The translations under genes were made by a program, and so were the position numbers. From Procambarus clarkii (taxonomy: Eukaryota; Arthropoda; Malacostraca; Decapoda; Cambaridae): a stretch of DNA of 64,000 nucleotides. Below the pieces are notes generated by a model that saw nothing but the letters and a program-made list of their open reading frames with translations, was not told the origin of the DNA and ran no database searches. Positions 46,001 through 51,292 of the stretch are shown in pieces; position 1 is the first letter of the stretch, and each line of letters begins with the position of its first letter. Where the stretch lies: NCBI RefSeq assembly GCF_040958095.1, contig NC_091237.1, forward strand, positions 11,298,058 through 11,362,057, given 5' to 3'.

Positions 46001-46799
46001 GGGCGTCAAAACAAAAGAAGGCTGTAAGAATAATCAAAACAGGCAAAAGGTTGGTGGGAAATGTCAATTAGAAAGGAGAAGAGGGGATGAGGGGGAGAAA
46101 AACGAAACACAAGGAAAAGAAAAAGTCGCCCGGCAGAATTCGAGAGGAGAGCAGCAGGAGCATAAGAACACTAAAGGACAGAGGACTGTCCCATGGAGCA
46201 TCACACTCCGGCAGCCGCCCACCAAGCCCCCTCATGGCAGCAACCGGCCAGACAGGTAGGGGGAAAGTATCTTAAATTAACGTGTGCAGAAAAGAAACTT
46301 CCTATATTGAATTACATTCTGTGTTCATTAGACTTGCTTCTCTGTACACAGACATCTTTGTGTCATTATTATAATTTCTATAATTATGAGGACGAGGCGA
46401 GCACCACACCCTCCAACACTCCCTCATGACGAGGACGAGGCGGGCACCACACCCCCAACACTCCCTCATGACGAGGACGAGGCGGGCACCACACCCCCAA
46501 CACTCCCTCATGACGAGGACGAGGCGGGCACCACACCCCCAACACTCCCTCATGACGAGGACGAGGCGAGCACCACACCCCCAACACTCCCTCATGACGA
46601 GGACGAGGCGAGCACCACACCCCCAACACTCACCAATGATCAGTTCGAAGCAGGTGCCGCACATCTCCGCCGCGGCGACAAGCTCAAGAAGGCAGCCCTT
46701 GATCATTTCGTTCTGGATCATGTCGCTCAAGCGGCCGCGGATGACGTGCGACAACGCCATCTGCGTCGCGATGGTTAACGACGACACCACGATCGACAT
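28570..46799 (-). CDS. Unorthodox aquaporin (AQP11/12-like), spliced, four coding exons
   Basis: Joining 46799-46634, 39787-39595, 30011-29791 and 28769-28570 gives 780 nt, 259 residues plus TAA, with intact phase at every junction (1, 2, 1). The product is a small hydrophobic channel protein with several predicted membrane spans (for example residues 1-20, 34-56 and 61-80). The first pore box is CPY (residues 86-88) in place of NPA, the pattern of the AQP12-like branch. The second is NPV (203-205). Conserved family stretches include ADLQVPV, FNYSGGYFNP and YWAGSILGA. Members usually sit in intracellular membranes and pass water or small solutes; that is family knowledge. Length fits the family (about 250-290). 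The in-frame TAA eight codons before the ATG supports this start. Introns are 6.8, 9.6 and 1.0 kb and packed with mobile elements. Non-coding 5' exons are not located. Confidence 0.93.
29433..29764. mobile_element. Foldback/MITE-like element in aquaporin intron 3
   Basis: Long inverted repeat of about 160 bp per arm. The outer ends are ccatctaattacccaaagc and its counterpart gggtaattagatg. Inner parts such as aaaaaacatatttttactctgaaataat are mirrored by attatttcagagtaaaaatatgttttttc. Identity between arms is about 85 percent by eye. No open frame. It ends about 25 bp from the exon 3 donor. Confidence 0.88.
29791..30011 (-). CDS. Aquaporin coding exon 3
   Basis: Acceptor GTTGCAG at 30012 and donor CTGG|GTGAGT at 29790. 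Encodes RWVKYIWMMELAQTHIG, CSADLQVPVIFGFLIE and SRALGEIEPRFASAIDSFF. The EP-acidic and ADLQVPV blocks are characteristic of the AQP11/12 branch. A foldback element ends only about 25 bp beyond the donor site. Confidence 0.93.
30782..31086 (+). mobile_element. tRNA-derived SINE (type 1) with poly(A) tail, in intron 2
   Basis: The head gtctccgtggtgtagtggtaa carries an A box, and catgggttcgtatcctgg a B box, followed by an acceptor-like ccggggagg. The body leads into a core, ggacttgcccgaaacgctacg...actagtggctgtacaagaatgta, and a run of about 38 A residues (31049-31086). Not a functional tRNA gene: there is an extra body, no clean cloverleaf end, and related cores occur elsewhere (32118, 24407). 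Confidence 0.88.
31087..32117. other. Unassigned intronic stretch
   Basis: Part of aquaporin intron 2. No gene or element recognised. A purine-rich patch (gagaggggaaggagggggga) lies at 31234-31257. Confidence 0.5.
32118..32260 (+). mobile_element. SINE core with (TAAA)n tail
   Basis: gattaagggcctgcccgaaacc...gtgttagtggcttt parallels the core of the SINE at 30782, but the downstream part (cacacacctatgtacc..ttgtataaataaataaat) ends in TAAA repeats and not poly(A). Two SINE families thus share the core module. Confidence 0.75.
32450..32838 (-). mobile_element. LINE-A C-terminal fragment, inverted
   Basis: On the minus strand, from 32838 down, it reads DVDSDIFFRRSDVTQTRSN, NKPQCWTENRRCFF and HRVINPWNCLPSKVV, then a 3' UTR (ggggaacctttaagaagtc, ccggcttcctgtcctc). 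The same blocks appear on the plus strand at 36540-36850. A 51-bp LINE-R scrap interrupts its UTR (listed next). Confidence 0.85.
32500..32550 (-). mobile_element. 51-bp LINE-R 3' end insertion with 15-bp target duplication
   Basis: tgagcgagtaattatcaaaa...ggctatgtagca is the extreme 3' end of LINE-R (compare 6860-6910). It is flanked by GACGAGGACAGGAAG (32485-32499) and GATGAGGACAGGAAG (32551-32565), one mismatch in 15. This is a retrotransposition event that copied only about 50 nt of template. Confidence 0.85.
32839..33766 (+). mobile_element. LINE-A, 5' part of a copy split by LINE-B
   Basis: RT sequence of a CR1/L2-type LINE reads GVDGIQSEVLKKLAEKLCL, RQHGFVKNRSCLTNLL, VDVVYMDFAKAFDKVPHE (motif A) and SGEMPQGSF (motif B), with frameshifts. 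It continues through VGHNNPCHDYQINSITL to 33766. The next codons of the same protein reappear at 36245. The FADD motif C region is degraded (tttgcagaggtcacaaag at 33486). Confidence 0.85.
32849..33730 (+). pseudogene. LINE-A RT (fingers and palm), multiply frameshifted
   Basis: The open pieces 32849-33184, 33109-33423 and 33516-33734 overlap in different frames and together cover RT from the fingers to beyond motif C. A deleted base after MPQGS near 33420 and indels near 33020 and 33100 break it. It is homologous to the LINE-B RT at 34359-36209 but clearly a separate family. Confidence 0.83.
33770..34358 (+). pseudogene. LINE-B endonuclease C-terminus and linker
   Basis: NTLDLIFTNIDELIRN and CYSDHNLIEVMT (the SDHNLI catalytic His block of APE-type endonucleases) are followed by a basic linker (RRKRIAEQ). 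An in-frame TGA at 34229-34231, then a frameshift in the A-run at 34373-34380, separate it from the RT frame. The N-terminal endonuclease is missing through truncation. Confidence 0.83.
34359..36209 (+). CDS. LINE-B reverse transcriptase, 616-codon intact frame
   Basis: A retrotransposon polymerase of CR1/L2 type. Order seen: RPIALTSHIIKIFERVLG (fingers), HGFRTGRSCLSQLL, DVIYTDFAKAFDKCDHG (motif A Asp), SSVPQGTVLAPVLF (motif B), SSFADDTRIYM (motif C, FADD), then thumb blocks KDLGVLMSEDLTFKEH and NYWDRLKSLKLYSLERR, and a C-terminal NIRGPRLFNTLP. All catalytic residues are present, so this frame could encode enzymatically plausible RT. The element as a whole is 5'-truncated and cannot be autonomous. 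The ATG at 34359 results from a frameshift and is not the native start. Longest open frame in the window. Confidence 0.92.
   Translation: MQNQDKKTTSSIGPLRKGDGTFTNDNKEMSELLRMQYDSVFSEPLNTLKIDNPNEFFMDTIPTSNHISDVTLSPLDFEEAINSMPMHSAPGPDSWNSIFIKNCKKPLSQALHILWRQSLDTGVIPDILKTAEIAPLHKGGNKAEAKNYRPIALTSHIIKIFERVLGSKITKYMESQQLHNPGQHGFRTGRSCLSQLLDHYDMALDAMEDKQNADVIYTDFAKAFDKCDHGVIAHKMRSKGITGKIGRWIYNFLTNRTQCVIVNKIKSSPSTVKSSVPQGTVLAPVLFLILISDIDKNTTYSTVSSFADDTRIYMRVGNIEDTANLQSDVDQVFLWATENNMVFNEDKFQLMRYGKNENIKTETTYKTQANHNIERKGNVKDLGVLMSEDLTFKEHNKVAVTTARKMTGWITRTFHTRDAIPMMILFKTLVLSRVEYCCTMTAPFKAGEIADLESVQRSFTARIHSVKHLNYWDRLKSLKLYSLERRRERYIIIYTWKILEGLVPNLHKEITSHETRRHGRMCRIPPLKNRGATGTLRENSINIRGPRLFNTLPLHIRGITGRPLTVFKRELDKHLQRIPDQPGCDSYVRLRAAASNSLVDQSGNQEAWSTTGPRGR
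36245..36860 (+). mobile_element. LINE-A, 3' part of the copy split by LINE-B
   Basis: Resumes at VAVRRANQTLGIIKHTFDYKE, then PHLDYCIQAWRCHFQK, HLKAKGLITLQTRHDRADLI, DVNQDIVFRWSDVTQTRSN and YRVINPWNFLPAEAIT, and then the UTR with gggggggggacctttgacaag and ccactgggttaatggccctcgggtaaatca. One stop interrupts near 36538. Confidence 0.87.
36866..36960 (-). mobile_element. Short inverted LINE-A fragment
   Basis: The minus strand reads LLLERLKATGLTTLQTRHDG and DLIETFKILN, the same block as 36470-36540 on the plus strand. It lies tail-to-tail with the larger LINE-A copy. Confidence 0.75.
37060..37640 (+). pseudogene. Unrecognised decayed coding segment (possible retroelement ORF1)
   Basis: An open stretch reads VLTTAEILEKVSTIGNVSLA, DILETIEGVHLLFYSDMNFE and LFAASNTTTLLDADLALSPP to a stop at about 37256. 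After shifts a second piece reads YISAWISDRSIDNIFGS. Codon-like character and frame decay suggest a former protein. I do not recognise the family; retrotransposon ORF1 is a guess from its position among LINEs. Confidence 0.4.
37643..37706 (+). repeat. Hairpin-tailed dispersed repeat, copy 1
   Basis: ccatgctacttggaactttttgttccgagtagctga contains the stem gctacttggaac/gttccgagtagc and is followed by an (AAC)n tract. Further copies are at 39962-40032 (inverted) and 63195-63290. Confidence 0.75.
37707..38348 (+). CDS. Unrecognised 213-codon proline/threonine-rich open frame
   Basis: Starts MPGNMPGEAAATSPPPGPTP directly after an (AAC)n tract. It has a Pro/Thr-rich, low-complexity N-terminal half, an acidic stretch (NEDEDEDTVP) near residue 145, and a more ordered C-terminus (ANYTDLTILKKEYCSPEFHL, MKFLLKDEDPGGTELPRLF). 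No family recognised. It lies on the plus strand inside intron 2 of the aquaporin gene and beside LINEs and short repeats, so a retroelement ORF1 fragment is the likeliest origin; a host exon is less likely. Confidence 0.35.
   Translation: MPGNMPGEAAATSPPPGPTPPQPSLPPTKPAVTTTNTLLPVPLHLADKLAGNDVNLCIHTNNRLLTANELPTMMVPGDLPAPPVTAGPTNSLVTGTPPTLAAPANEDITSEDDDGPPKTPTTDTRRLSRATTDVNENGLANEDEDEDTVPAMFPSFRPANYTDLTILKKEYCSPEFHLKFPDGQMKFLLKDEDPGGTELPRLFCSDIKGHFAH
38355..38520 (+). repeat. Dispersed repeat ending in catgcccgtgccacctcttgggtgg
   Basis: Contains gtgtcctgcaggac, aaactgcgagcgaccatgaag, agatctccagtatcagct, gagcctccacttacaggct and catgcccgtgccacc. Parts of the same series occur at 37560-37640 (agatctccagtatcagct...cttacaggctcat) and 39285-39375 (aaactgcgagcgaccatgaag...agatcttcagtatcagct), so this is an interspersed family, probably SINE-like. 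Confidence 0.7.
38521..38756. other. Unassigned intronic stretch
   Basis: An open frame of 109 codons runs across it but ends in the dispersed repeat that follows. Nothing is recognised. Confidence 0.4.
38757..38965 (+). repeat. Conserved ~205-bp dispersed repeat, copy 1
   Basis: cagcccgtcgtcctaaggtttcccaacgtcaa...gcttccattttctagta(t/c)gacaatttttggcc...gaaatgcgacgttctttgtg is repeated with about 85 percent identity at 51293-51500, same strand. No coding potential, no tRNA head, no terminal inverted repeat visible. Confidence 0.82.
38966..39594. other. Intronic stretch with scraps of repeats
   Basis: Aquaporin intron 2. Contains a 40-bp LINE-A 3' scrap at about 39252-39292 (ggggactattgacaaaccgctgacttcc) and a piece of the dispersed repeat at 39285-39375. 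The remainder is unremarkable. Confidence 0.5.
39595..39787 (-). CDS. Aquaporin coding exon 2 (CPY pore box)
   Basis: Acceptor TTTCCACAG at 39788 and donor CAG|GTGAGT at 39594. Encodes ADNYGVYAYAVYLFLMTIWW, then WGTATACPYSLLEEYVEV with the CPY box, and IIAQVIGGLASF. The 193-nt exon starts in phase 1 and ends after two nt of an Arg codon completed by exon 3. Confidence 0.93.
39866..39964 (+). mobile_element. LINE-B-type 3' end fragment
   Basis: ccaacagcctggttggccagtcc...gaggcctggtcgaggaccgggcc...atctcaaggtaacctc matches the LINE-B 3' terminus at 36143-36240. It may be the tail of a truncated LINE or of a SINE using the same tail. It lies about 80 bp from the exon 2 acceptor, in intron 1. Confidence 0.78.
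39962..40032 (-). repeat. Hairpin-tailed dispersed repeat, copy 2 (inverted)
   Basis: Reverse complement reads gccaggtaagtccactatgggctcaccatag..cgtgctacgtgttactttttgttccg, matching 63212-63262. It begins where the LINE-B tail fragment ends. Confidence 0.72.
40033..40254. other. Unassigned intronic stretch
   Basis: AT-rich; nothing recognised. Confidence 0.5.
40290..41690 (-). pseudogene. LINE-R ORF2 thumb, RNase H and tail (copy 4)
   Basis: From 41690 the minus strand reads REQIGTLSSL, then SKLDYGCPAYSSASHPTLRR and LHHTGLRLSSGAFRSTPALS. After a break near 41220 it reads MCRLPPETSIFIAELYAILY (RNase H Glu), VVVDSCSALMALGS (Asp) and, further on, SRKGIPYFDFYPV. Several frameshifts; no capacity for function. 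Confidence 0.82.
41988..42488 (+). pseudogene. LINE-D RT C-terminal domain
   Basis: One open frame reads HIKLHLYRMIIRPSLEYPYV, NMLKIQRVQNKALRFAEG, LSYLARRQLYRMKNMYVPD and ends PDDPDEWPIPDPIYTK-stop at 42486-42488. YRMIIRPSLEYP and IQRVQNKALR are typical of jockey-type LINE thumbs. The catalytic region is absent through 5' truncation. An A-rich tract follows the stop. Confidence 0.8.
41988..42874 (+). mobile_element. LINE-D 3' fragment inserted into LINE-R
   Basis: Comparison with the uninterrupted copy at 8480-8560 shows foreign DNA between gggctcactgg and gagtccaaatgagttgg. The insert starts in an RT C-terminus and ends in a 3' UTR with ttcctgaatttcatctcc. Target-site duplication is ambiguous because the left flank is diverged. 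Confidence 0.78.
43598..45548 (-). pseudogene. LINE-R ORF1 with CCHC knuckles (copy 4), frameshifted and interrupted
   Basis: Blocks SWAKYFDLLPLDSTPPDD, GTSVVAAPSQDAATRLATL, NASVGTVLFPPHVATGVRNL and VLQVDTFIRPPRGC precede CNKC and the knuckle-like KSECTSPRARCLNCNEAHP (about 44760). The foldback at 44335-44705 sits just after this, and the frame resumes with YKLEAAVLTLKHRERLSF and a Ser/Pro-rich tail. Frameshifts abound. Confidence 0.8.
44335..44705. mobile_element. Foldback element (371 bp) with 7-bp target duplication
   Basis: Almost the whole element is one inverted repeat. It starts CAACCCGTTCTCGCAAATTT and ends with the reverse complement. Arms include aataagtcaatattgactta, ttcccttgaaaagcttcata and cttacctaacctacttagtatg. 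GAAGATA flanks both sides (44328-44334 and 44706-44712). The empty site is visible in the paralogous LINE-R at about 9944-9960 (gggagaaggtaggatggg). No coding capacity, so it must be mobilised in trans. Confidence 0.93.
45549..46387. other. LINE-R flank and unassigned intron 1 sequence
   Basis: Begins with a (GGGA)n microsatellite (about 45553-45575). Open frames here show no family resemblance. Some of it may be LINE-R 5' UTR, but the two long copies do not match in this part. Confidence 0.5.
46388..46632 (-). repeat. 42-bp minisatellite starting at the exon 1 splice donor
   Basis: Six units (minus strand) of the form GAGTGTTGGGGGTGTGGTGC followed by (t/c)cgcctcgtcctcgtcatgagg. The first unit overlaps the true donor (G|GTGAGTGTTGGGG). 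The following units replace GGTGAGTG by GAGGGAGTG, so the repeats are copies of the intron start lacking a usable GT. Units are nearly identical apart from C/T at one site. Confidence 0.93.
46634..46799 (-). CDS. Aquaporin coding exon 1 (residues 1-55 and 1 nt)
   Basis: Encodes MSIVVSSLTIATQMALSHVI followed by RGRLSDMIQ and the second hydrophobic span (KGCLLELVAAAEMCGT...). The donor is ATTG|GTGAGT at 46633. Immediately upstream, ..CCTCCACAG|AAC precedes ATG, so this is probably an internal exon with its acceptor at 46804-46803 and the start codon three nt inside. Both flanks are tandem repeats. Confidence 0.92.
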
Positions 46800-46800
46800 G

Positions 46801-47220
46801 TTCTGTGGAGGACACGGGCGTTAGATCATGTTCTGTGGAGGACACGGGCGTTAGATCATGTTCTGTGGAGGACACGGGCGTTAGATCATGTTCTGTGGAG
46901 GACACGGGCGTTAGATCATGTTCTGTGGAGGACACGGGCGTTAGATCATGTTCTGTGGAGGACACGGGCGTTAGATCATGTTCTGTGGAGGACACGGGCG
47001 TTAGATCATGTTCTGTGGAGGACACGGGCGTTAGATCATGTTCTGTGGAGGACACGGGCGTTAGATCATGTTCTGTGGAGGACACGGGTGTTAGATCATG
47101 TTCTGTGGAGGACACGGGTGTTAGATCATGTTCTGTGGAGGACACGGGCGTTAGATCATGTTCTGTGGAGGACACGGGCGTTAGATCATGTTCTGTGGAG
47201 GACACGGGCGTTAGATCATG
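46801..47220 (-). repeat. 30-bp x 14 minisatellite made of 3' splice-site units
   Basis: Exactly 420 bp, fourteen units (two carry a single C-to-T change, at 47071-47130). On the minus strand each unit reads CATGATCTAACGCCCG then TGTCCTCCACAGAA: a branch-point-like CTAAC, a short pyrimidine stretch, an AG acceptor and, at the start of the next unit, an ATG. The last unit abuts the aquaporin start codon. Confidence 0.97.
46803..46824 (-). promoter_or_regulatory. Predicted 3' splice site of aquaporin exon 1
   Basis: CTAACGCCC, GTGTCCTCC, ACAG|AACATG: a branch point about 20 nt from the AG and the start codon 3 nt inside the exon. An in-frame TAA upstream of ATG rules out simple N-terminal extension. 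Which of the 14 equivalent acceptors is used cannot be told from sequence; the proximal one is assumed. Confidence 0.6.
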
Positions 47221-49039
47221 TTATTAAATATTCAGTGTGTATGTGGTGAGAATTTTCAAGATTAACATTAAAATAAATTCTATAAAAAATGTATTATATA
47301 TCTAAACAGTAAACACTCAACAGTATCCAAATAACCTTAAAATTGTATTTTCACAAATTCTCACATGCATACGGGAAACCCGTTTTTGGTGTGAATATAC
47401 ATTAATAAATATTCAATGCATGATGTACCTTGTTTTTACTATTTAGGTTAAATTATGGTAATGATAATACTTGGTGTTATAATGCTCGTTTAAGCATAGT
47501 TAGAACTGTATATGTAATGGTATGCGAGCTACTATACTACAGTCGGTAATACCCATCCCCATGTGGGTACACACACACACACACGGGCGGGATCCAAGAG
47601 TCAATGCTCGATCCTGCAGACACTAATAGGTCAGTACACACACACAAAGCACATCACCAACATCTCAAACCATACAAACAATTGCATCAAACCAAGTAAG
47701 CTGAAATGTGTTCAATGATGAACACAAGTTATTAAATATATGCCTATCCTAATGTAGCAATGACATCATTAAATATGCCTATCCGGTCACGACACTAATT
47801 ACTTGACTCGTGTGCACCATTGCAACTTAAACAAACCTAATATAATTAAAAAATATAATTCAAGCTAGAAGCTGTATTTAATAATGCTAACCTTGAGTTA
47901 ATTTCATAATTTATATTGTAACAGAAACCTTGTATTTATGTAGCCTGTAGTTTAGTTTGTACAAGTGATTTATTGGTCTCCTGTAATTACAGATAATTAG
48001 CTTTGGGTGCATACATAAGCACTGAAGTTTTCTACATAAAGATACACAATTTAGGAACTGTACGAGCAAGAGGTAAGGAAAGTACGCAAGAAACAGAGCG
48101 TTGTTCATGATGGTGCAAGAGACGATACATACATTACATAAGGGTGAGAGATAAGCTATACAATAGAGTGCTATACAGGTGCAGGAAGAACACGAGCTAT
48201 GCTAGAGGCAGTACAGAGGTGCAGAGCAGTGTGCTGTGAGGAGTGTCTCGCCGCACTGTTGTGGTTTGCTCGTTGTGAGTGCAAGTACTCTGACTTGTGT
48301 GTCGGTCCGGAGGGAGGTACAAGTATGACTTGTAAGGTGGAGTACACACACACAATGAAGGTTTTAGCTACACAAATTAGTACATTTCGTCACCCACAAC
48401 ACACAAATACAAGCAACGATTTCGAGGTCTTCAGACCGGTTCGTCCACGAAGTCTCTGAAGGAATGGCTGAACGAACTTGTGGATACAGATGCAACTTGA
48501 TCTATGAACGTGAAAAAACACAAATTTATAAACTGCTCCATCAATATTTTGGCCAATTTGGTTCCCGAATACACGAATTCTCGTCCAAGTGTTTTATATG
48601 TTTTATCTCGACTATACATAAACGTCACAAAGTCAAGAGAAGTTACGGAGAAGCACTAAGAGGGTCATTAATTTGGATTACTTTTGATTTAAGCTTTCTG
48701 TAAATCTGTGGGTGTGAGTGTATGAGGTACAGAAGGTAACCGCTGCAGGCTTGCGTGAGTGCTGGAATAGTTACCTTCCTGGAAGCCTTGGAGACAGAGC
48801 AAGAGACTGTCTTCTAACACGCCATAAAGGACCGACAGGATGATTTAGCTTCATATTATATTTCCATATTAGGGGATTGTGTGTGGGTGTTGAGGTGTGT
48901 GTGGTGAGCGTTAAGGTGTGTAACTGGTATAGAGAAACAACAGCTGTATGAAGAGACTACTGATGTTTGAACATCAGTAGGTAAGAGAGAGAGAGAAGGG
49001 AAATGAGGAGAGGAGGGCAAGAGGCACCAAGAGAGGTGT
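47221..49039. other. Upstream region of the aquaporin, noncoding
   Basis: AT-rich to 48.1 kb. Beyond 48.2 kb the sequence is less AT-rich, with no coherent frame. It may contain the 5' non-coding exon, which cannot be located by eye. Confidence 0.45.
47551..47647 (+). repeat. CA-microsatellite-bearing dispersed repeat
   Basis: ccatccccatgtgggta(ca)n then cgggcgggatcc, tcgatcctgcagacac and aataggtcagtac. The module aatgctcgatcctgcagacacnaatagg resembles decapod SINE parts; the related module gcaagcacaactaggtaagtac is at 55239-55260. Confidence 0.55.
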
Positions 49040-49560
49040 GAGAGAGCAGTTCACAGGTGTTGGGATGGTGTCTGCTGTAACTGCTTGTTACCCTCTGTGT
49101 GCGAGCAAGATTAATGGTCACGGGGACACAGGTTACAACACTGATAAGAGAGAGAATACACTTAGTGCGTTGAAGATGGAAGGTGCGGTACTAGTGCGTA
49201 GAAATTGCGTAGCGAGCAATGGCGTGCGCTTCTGCAATCATAGCCATTACCTCAGCGCCTGGCGCACCGTACATGGAGGCTGGCGAAGGATCCTTGTAGC
49301 CAGTAGCTGTGAGCACCTCCCACCAGATGGCCGCCATTTTCCCCGTCAGCTGACGGAAGCTTGCCGCCAGAACTCTGCCAGGAGCCGCGGTGGAGGGACG
49401 ACCACGCCCATTAACGCAGCTGCACGTCACAGCAGGACAATTTAGCAACTGGGGGACGGCGAGGCTAGCGCAGGTGTTCCCAGGTGACTGAGGGAGTTGA
49501 AGGCTGGAGGGAACATGGCCGCCATGTCACCGTCTCCACCAGGATGGCCACGCCACAACG
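49040..49560. promoter_or_regulatory. CpG-containing GC-rich patch upstream of the aquaporin (candidate promoter)
   Basis: CpG dinucleotides are far more frequent here than in the surrounding DNA. The minus strand has an AAAATGGCGGCCATC start-codon-like context at about 49338, followed by an open frame (WWEVLTATGYKDPSPASMYG) to a possible GAG|GTAATG donor. Two ATGGCCGCCAT-type words (49515-49526, plus strand) mirror it. A first exon of the aquaporin or of another gene is possible; no protein family recognised. Confidence 0.3.
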
Positions 49561-49847
49561 TGCAGACAACGCTGCCAGCCTGCTTCCCCATCTTACTGTG
49601 TGCGTGTTGGTACACATTAATAATACTGGTTTACACTATGTAAAATGTAAACATTTGTAACTAGTTCACCACAATGTGTATTGCTTAGCATAAATAACGT
49701 TGTGGTCCAGCTCTTGGGCCCATTATGCGAGTAGCCTTCGTGTCCCAGCCAATAGTATGGGAGAACATACTGAACACAAGAAACTAAATGTAATAATTTG
49801 AATTGGTTTATTAGCGGCGTTGAAGAAACAGAAGCACTCACTCCTGC

Positions 49848-50168
49848 ACCCCAGGTCCACTCTAGGGGGCTCCCTGAACCCCAGGTCCACGCCAGGGGCC
49901 CCCTCGCACCCCAGGGGCCCCAGGCCCACTCCAGGGGCCCCCATGCACCCCAGGTCCACGCCAGGGGCCCCAGGCCCACTCCAGGGGCCCCCCTGCACCC
50001 CAGGTCCACTCCAGGCCCCCCCCTGCACCCTAGGTTCACTCCAGGGGCCCTCCTGCACCCCAGGTTCACTCCAGGGGCCCTCCTGCACCCCAGGTTCACT
50101 CCAGGGGGGCCCCCTGCACCCCAGGTTCACTCCAGGGGGGCCCCCTGCACCCCAGGTCCACGCCAGGG
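49848..50168. repeat. GC-rich 27-30 bp minisatellite
   Basis: About 12 units of cactccaggggcccncctgcaccccaggt with variable G/C runs. All frames stay open and yield Gly/Trp/Pro-rich translations that are not a gene. Confidence 0.9.
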
Positions 50169-51019
50169 CCGCTGCTAACACGGTGATCCATCACCATTTC
50201 CAAGAGTTGTTGTAAAGGCGTGTACAGTGATACCATCTTAGGCCACATTGTTCTTATGAACTAGGTTATAAAATGCTTAAACTATTCCGTGAGATTTAAA
50301 TTAGGTTACATGAATTATATACATATACAGTTTTTATATAATTGTATACATTCATTCAGACACTGGCGCATACAGAACAAAAATAACAGGTAAATATTAT
50401 GAACACTCTCACTCTAATCAAATATTATGCAAACACATAATAGGTAATAATACACACTCGCACATATGTAGCCAGACATCAACACATCGACATATGGACA
50501 CACAGGGCCACCAAAACACCCACAAACACCCTATAAGAATGGCATAGCACCCAAAGCAAAGGACCAACCTAAGCTTCTATGGACCTCCATCAGAAGGATG
50601 ATGCATGGACCTGATTCATGAAAAAATGAGGGGCATCAACAAGTAGCTACAGAAGAGGCAGATCTTCTTGTTTGAGGAGCTGTTCACTTGAGACAGTTAA
50701 GCAAGTCCCAGCTGTGTCTGGGTACAAGTGACAGGATGAACAACCCAGCGGGTTTTCTTCCTATTGGGGAGTGTTGTACATGCGGCTATGGCGGTGTGTC
50801 CACTCACAGGATGAGTGACGCTGCCCAATAAACTCGCCCCTCGGGTCAAAATTAAACAAAAAATAAAAATTTAGCATGTTAGGACTCAACTTGTCACGAC
50901 GCCGCCGTAAAATGTTAACATCAACCACTGTAACTATACTGTATCAAATGTGCATCCAAAACTACCATAATGTTTGCGACACCATAGTAACAGGCGTTAC
51001 TCTTTTCTCCTCTCCCTCT
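50169..51019. other. Unassigned stretch
   Basis: AT-balanced noncoding DNA; no recognisable element. Confidence 0.45.
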
Positions 51020-51290
51020 CTCCCTCCCCAAATCCTCCCCCCCCCCAGCAGCGGGGTCGGCCTGGGGTCTGACCCCCTAGAGACAAGTGTGCGGCTTTAA
51101 TATGGCTCACTACTGTTATCCTTCCTCCTCCTCCTCTTCCCTCCTTGCTCTTCTAACCCCCCCCCCACTAGTAGTAGAGGGGAGGGTGTCTCCCTCCGGT
51201 AGGGGGGCACCGGAGGGTAGGAGACACCGTCCCCTCTACTACTGCCACAGCCTCTACCCGCTGCCTGCAGGACCCGCCCTTTCATGCTAA
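51020..51290. repeat. C-rich tract with strong hairpin
   Basis: Two C-runs (51040, 51160) and an inverted repeat at 51170-51243: agtagtagaggggagggtgtc pairs with gacaccgtcccctctactact, with tccctccggt/accggaggg continuing inward around a G loop. Stem more than 30 bp with few mismatches. Confidence 0.8.
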
Positions 51291-51292
51291 TG

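Noticed and set aside
46684-47205. Protein with 14-residue-scale repeats (SSTEHDLTPV) on the minus strand
   Set aside because: The frame is open only because the 30-bp repeat length is divisible by three. The same DNA is better explained as splice-acceptor units upstream of the aquaporin ATG.
49191-49448. Small mitochondrial-complex-like first exon (MAAIWWEVL...)
   Set aside because: The start resembles the MWWEIL-type N-terminus of a complex I subunit only superficially; the following residues do not fit and no further exons were found. Kept only as a low-confidence promoter/exon candidate.
49617-50215. Collagen-like or Gly/Pro-rich frames at 49.8-50.2 kb
   Set aside because: Again a product of a GC-rich tandem repeat with multiple open frames.
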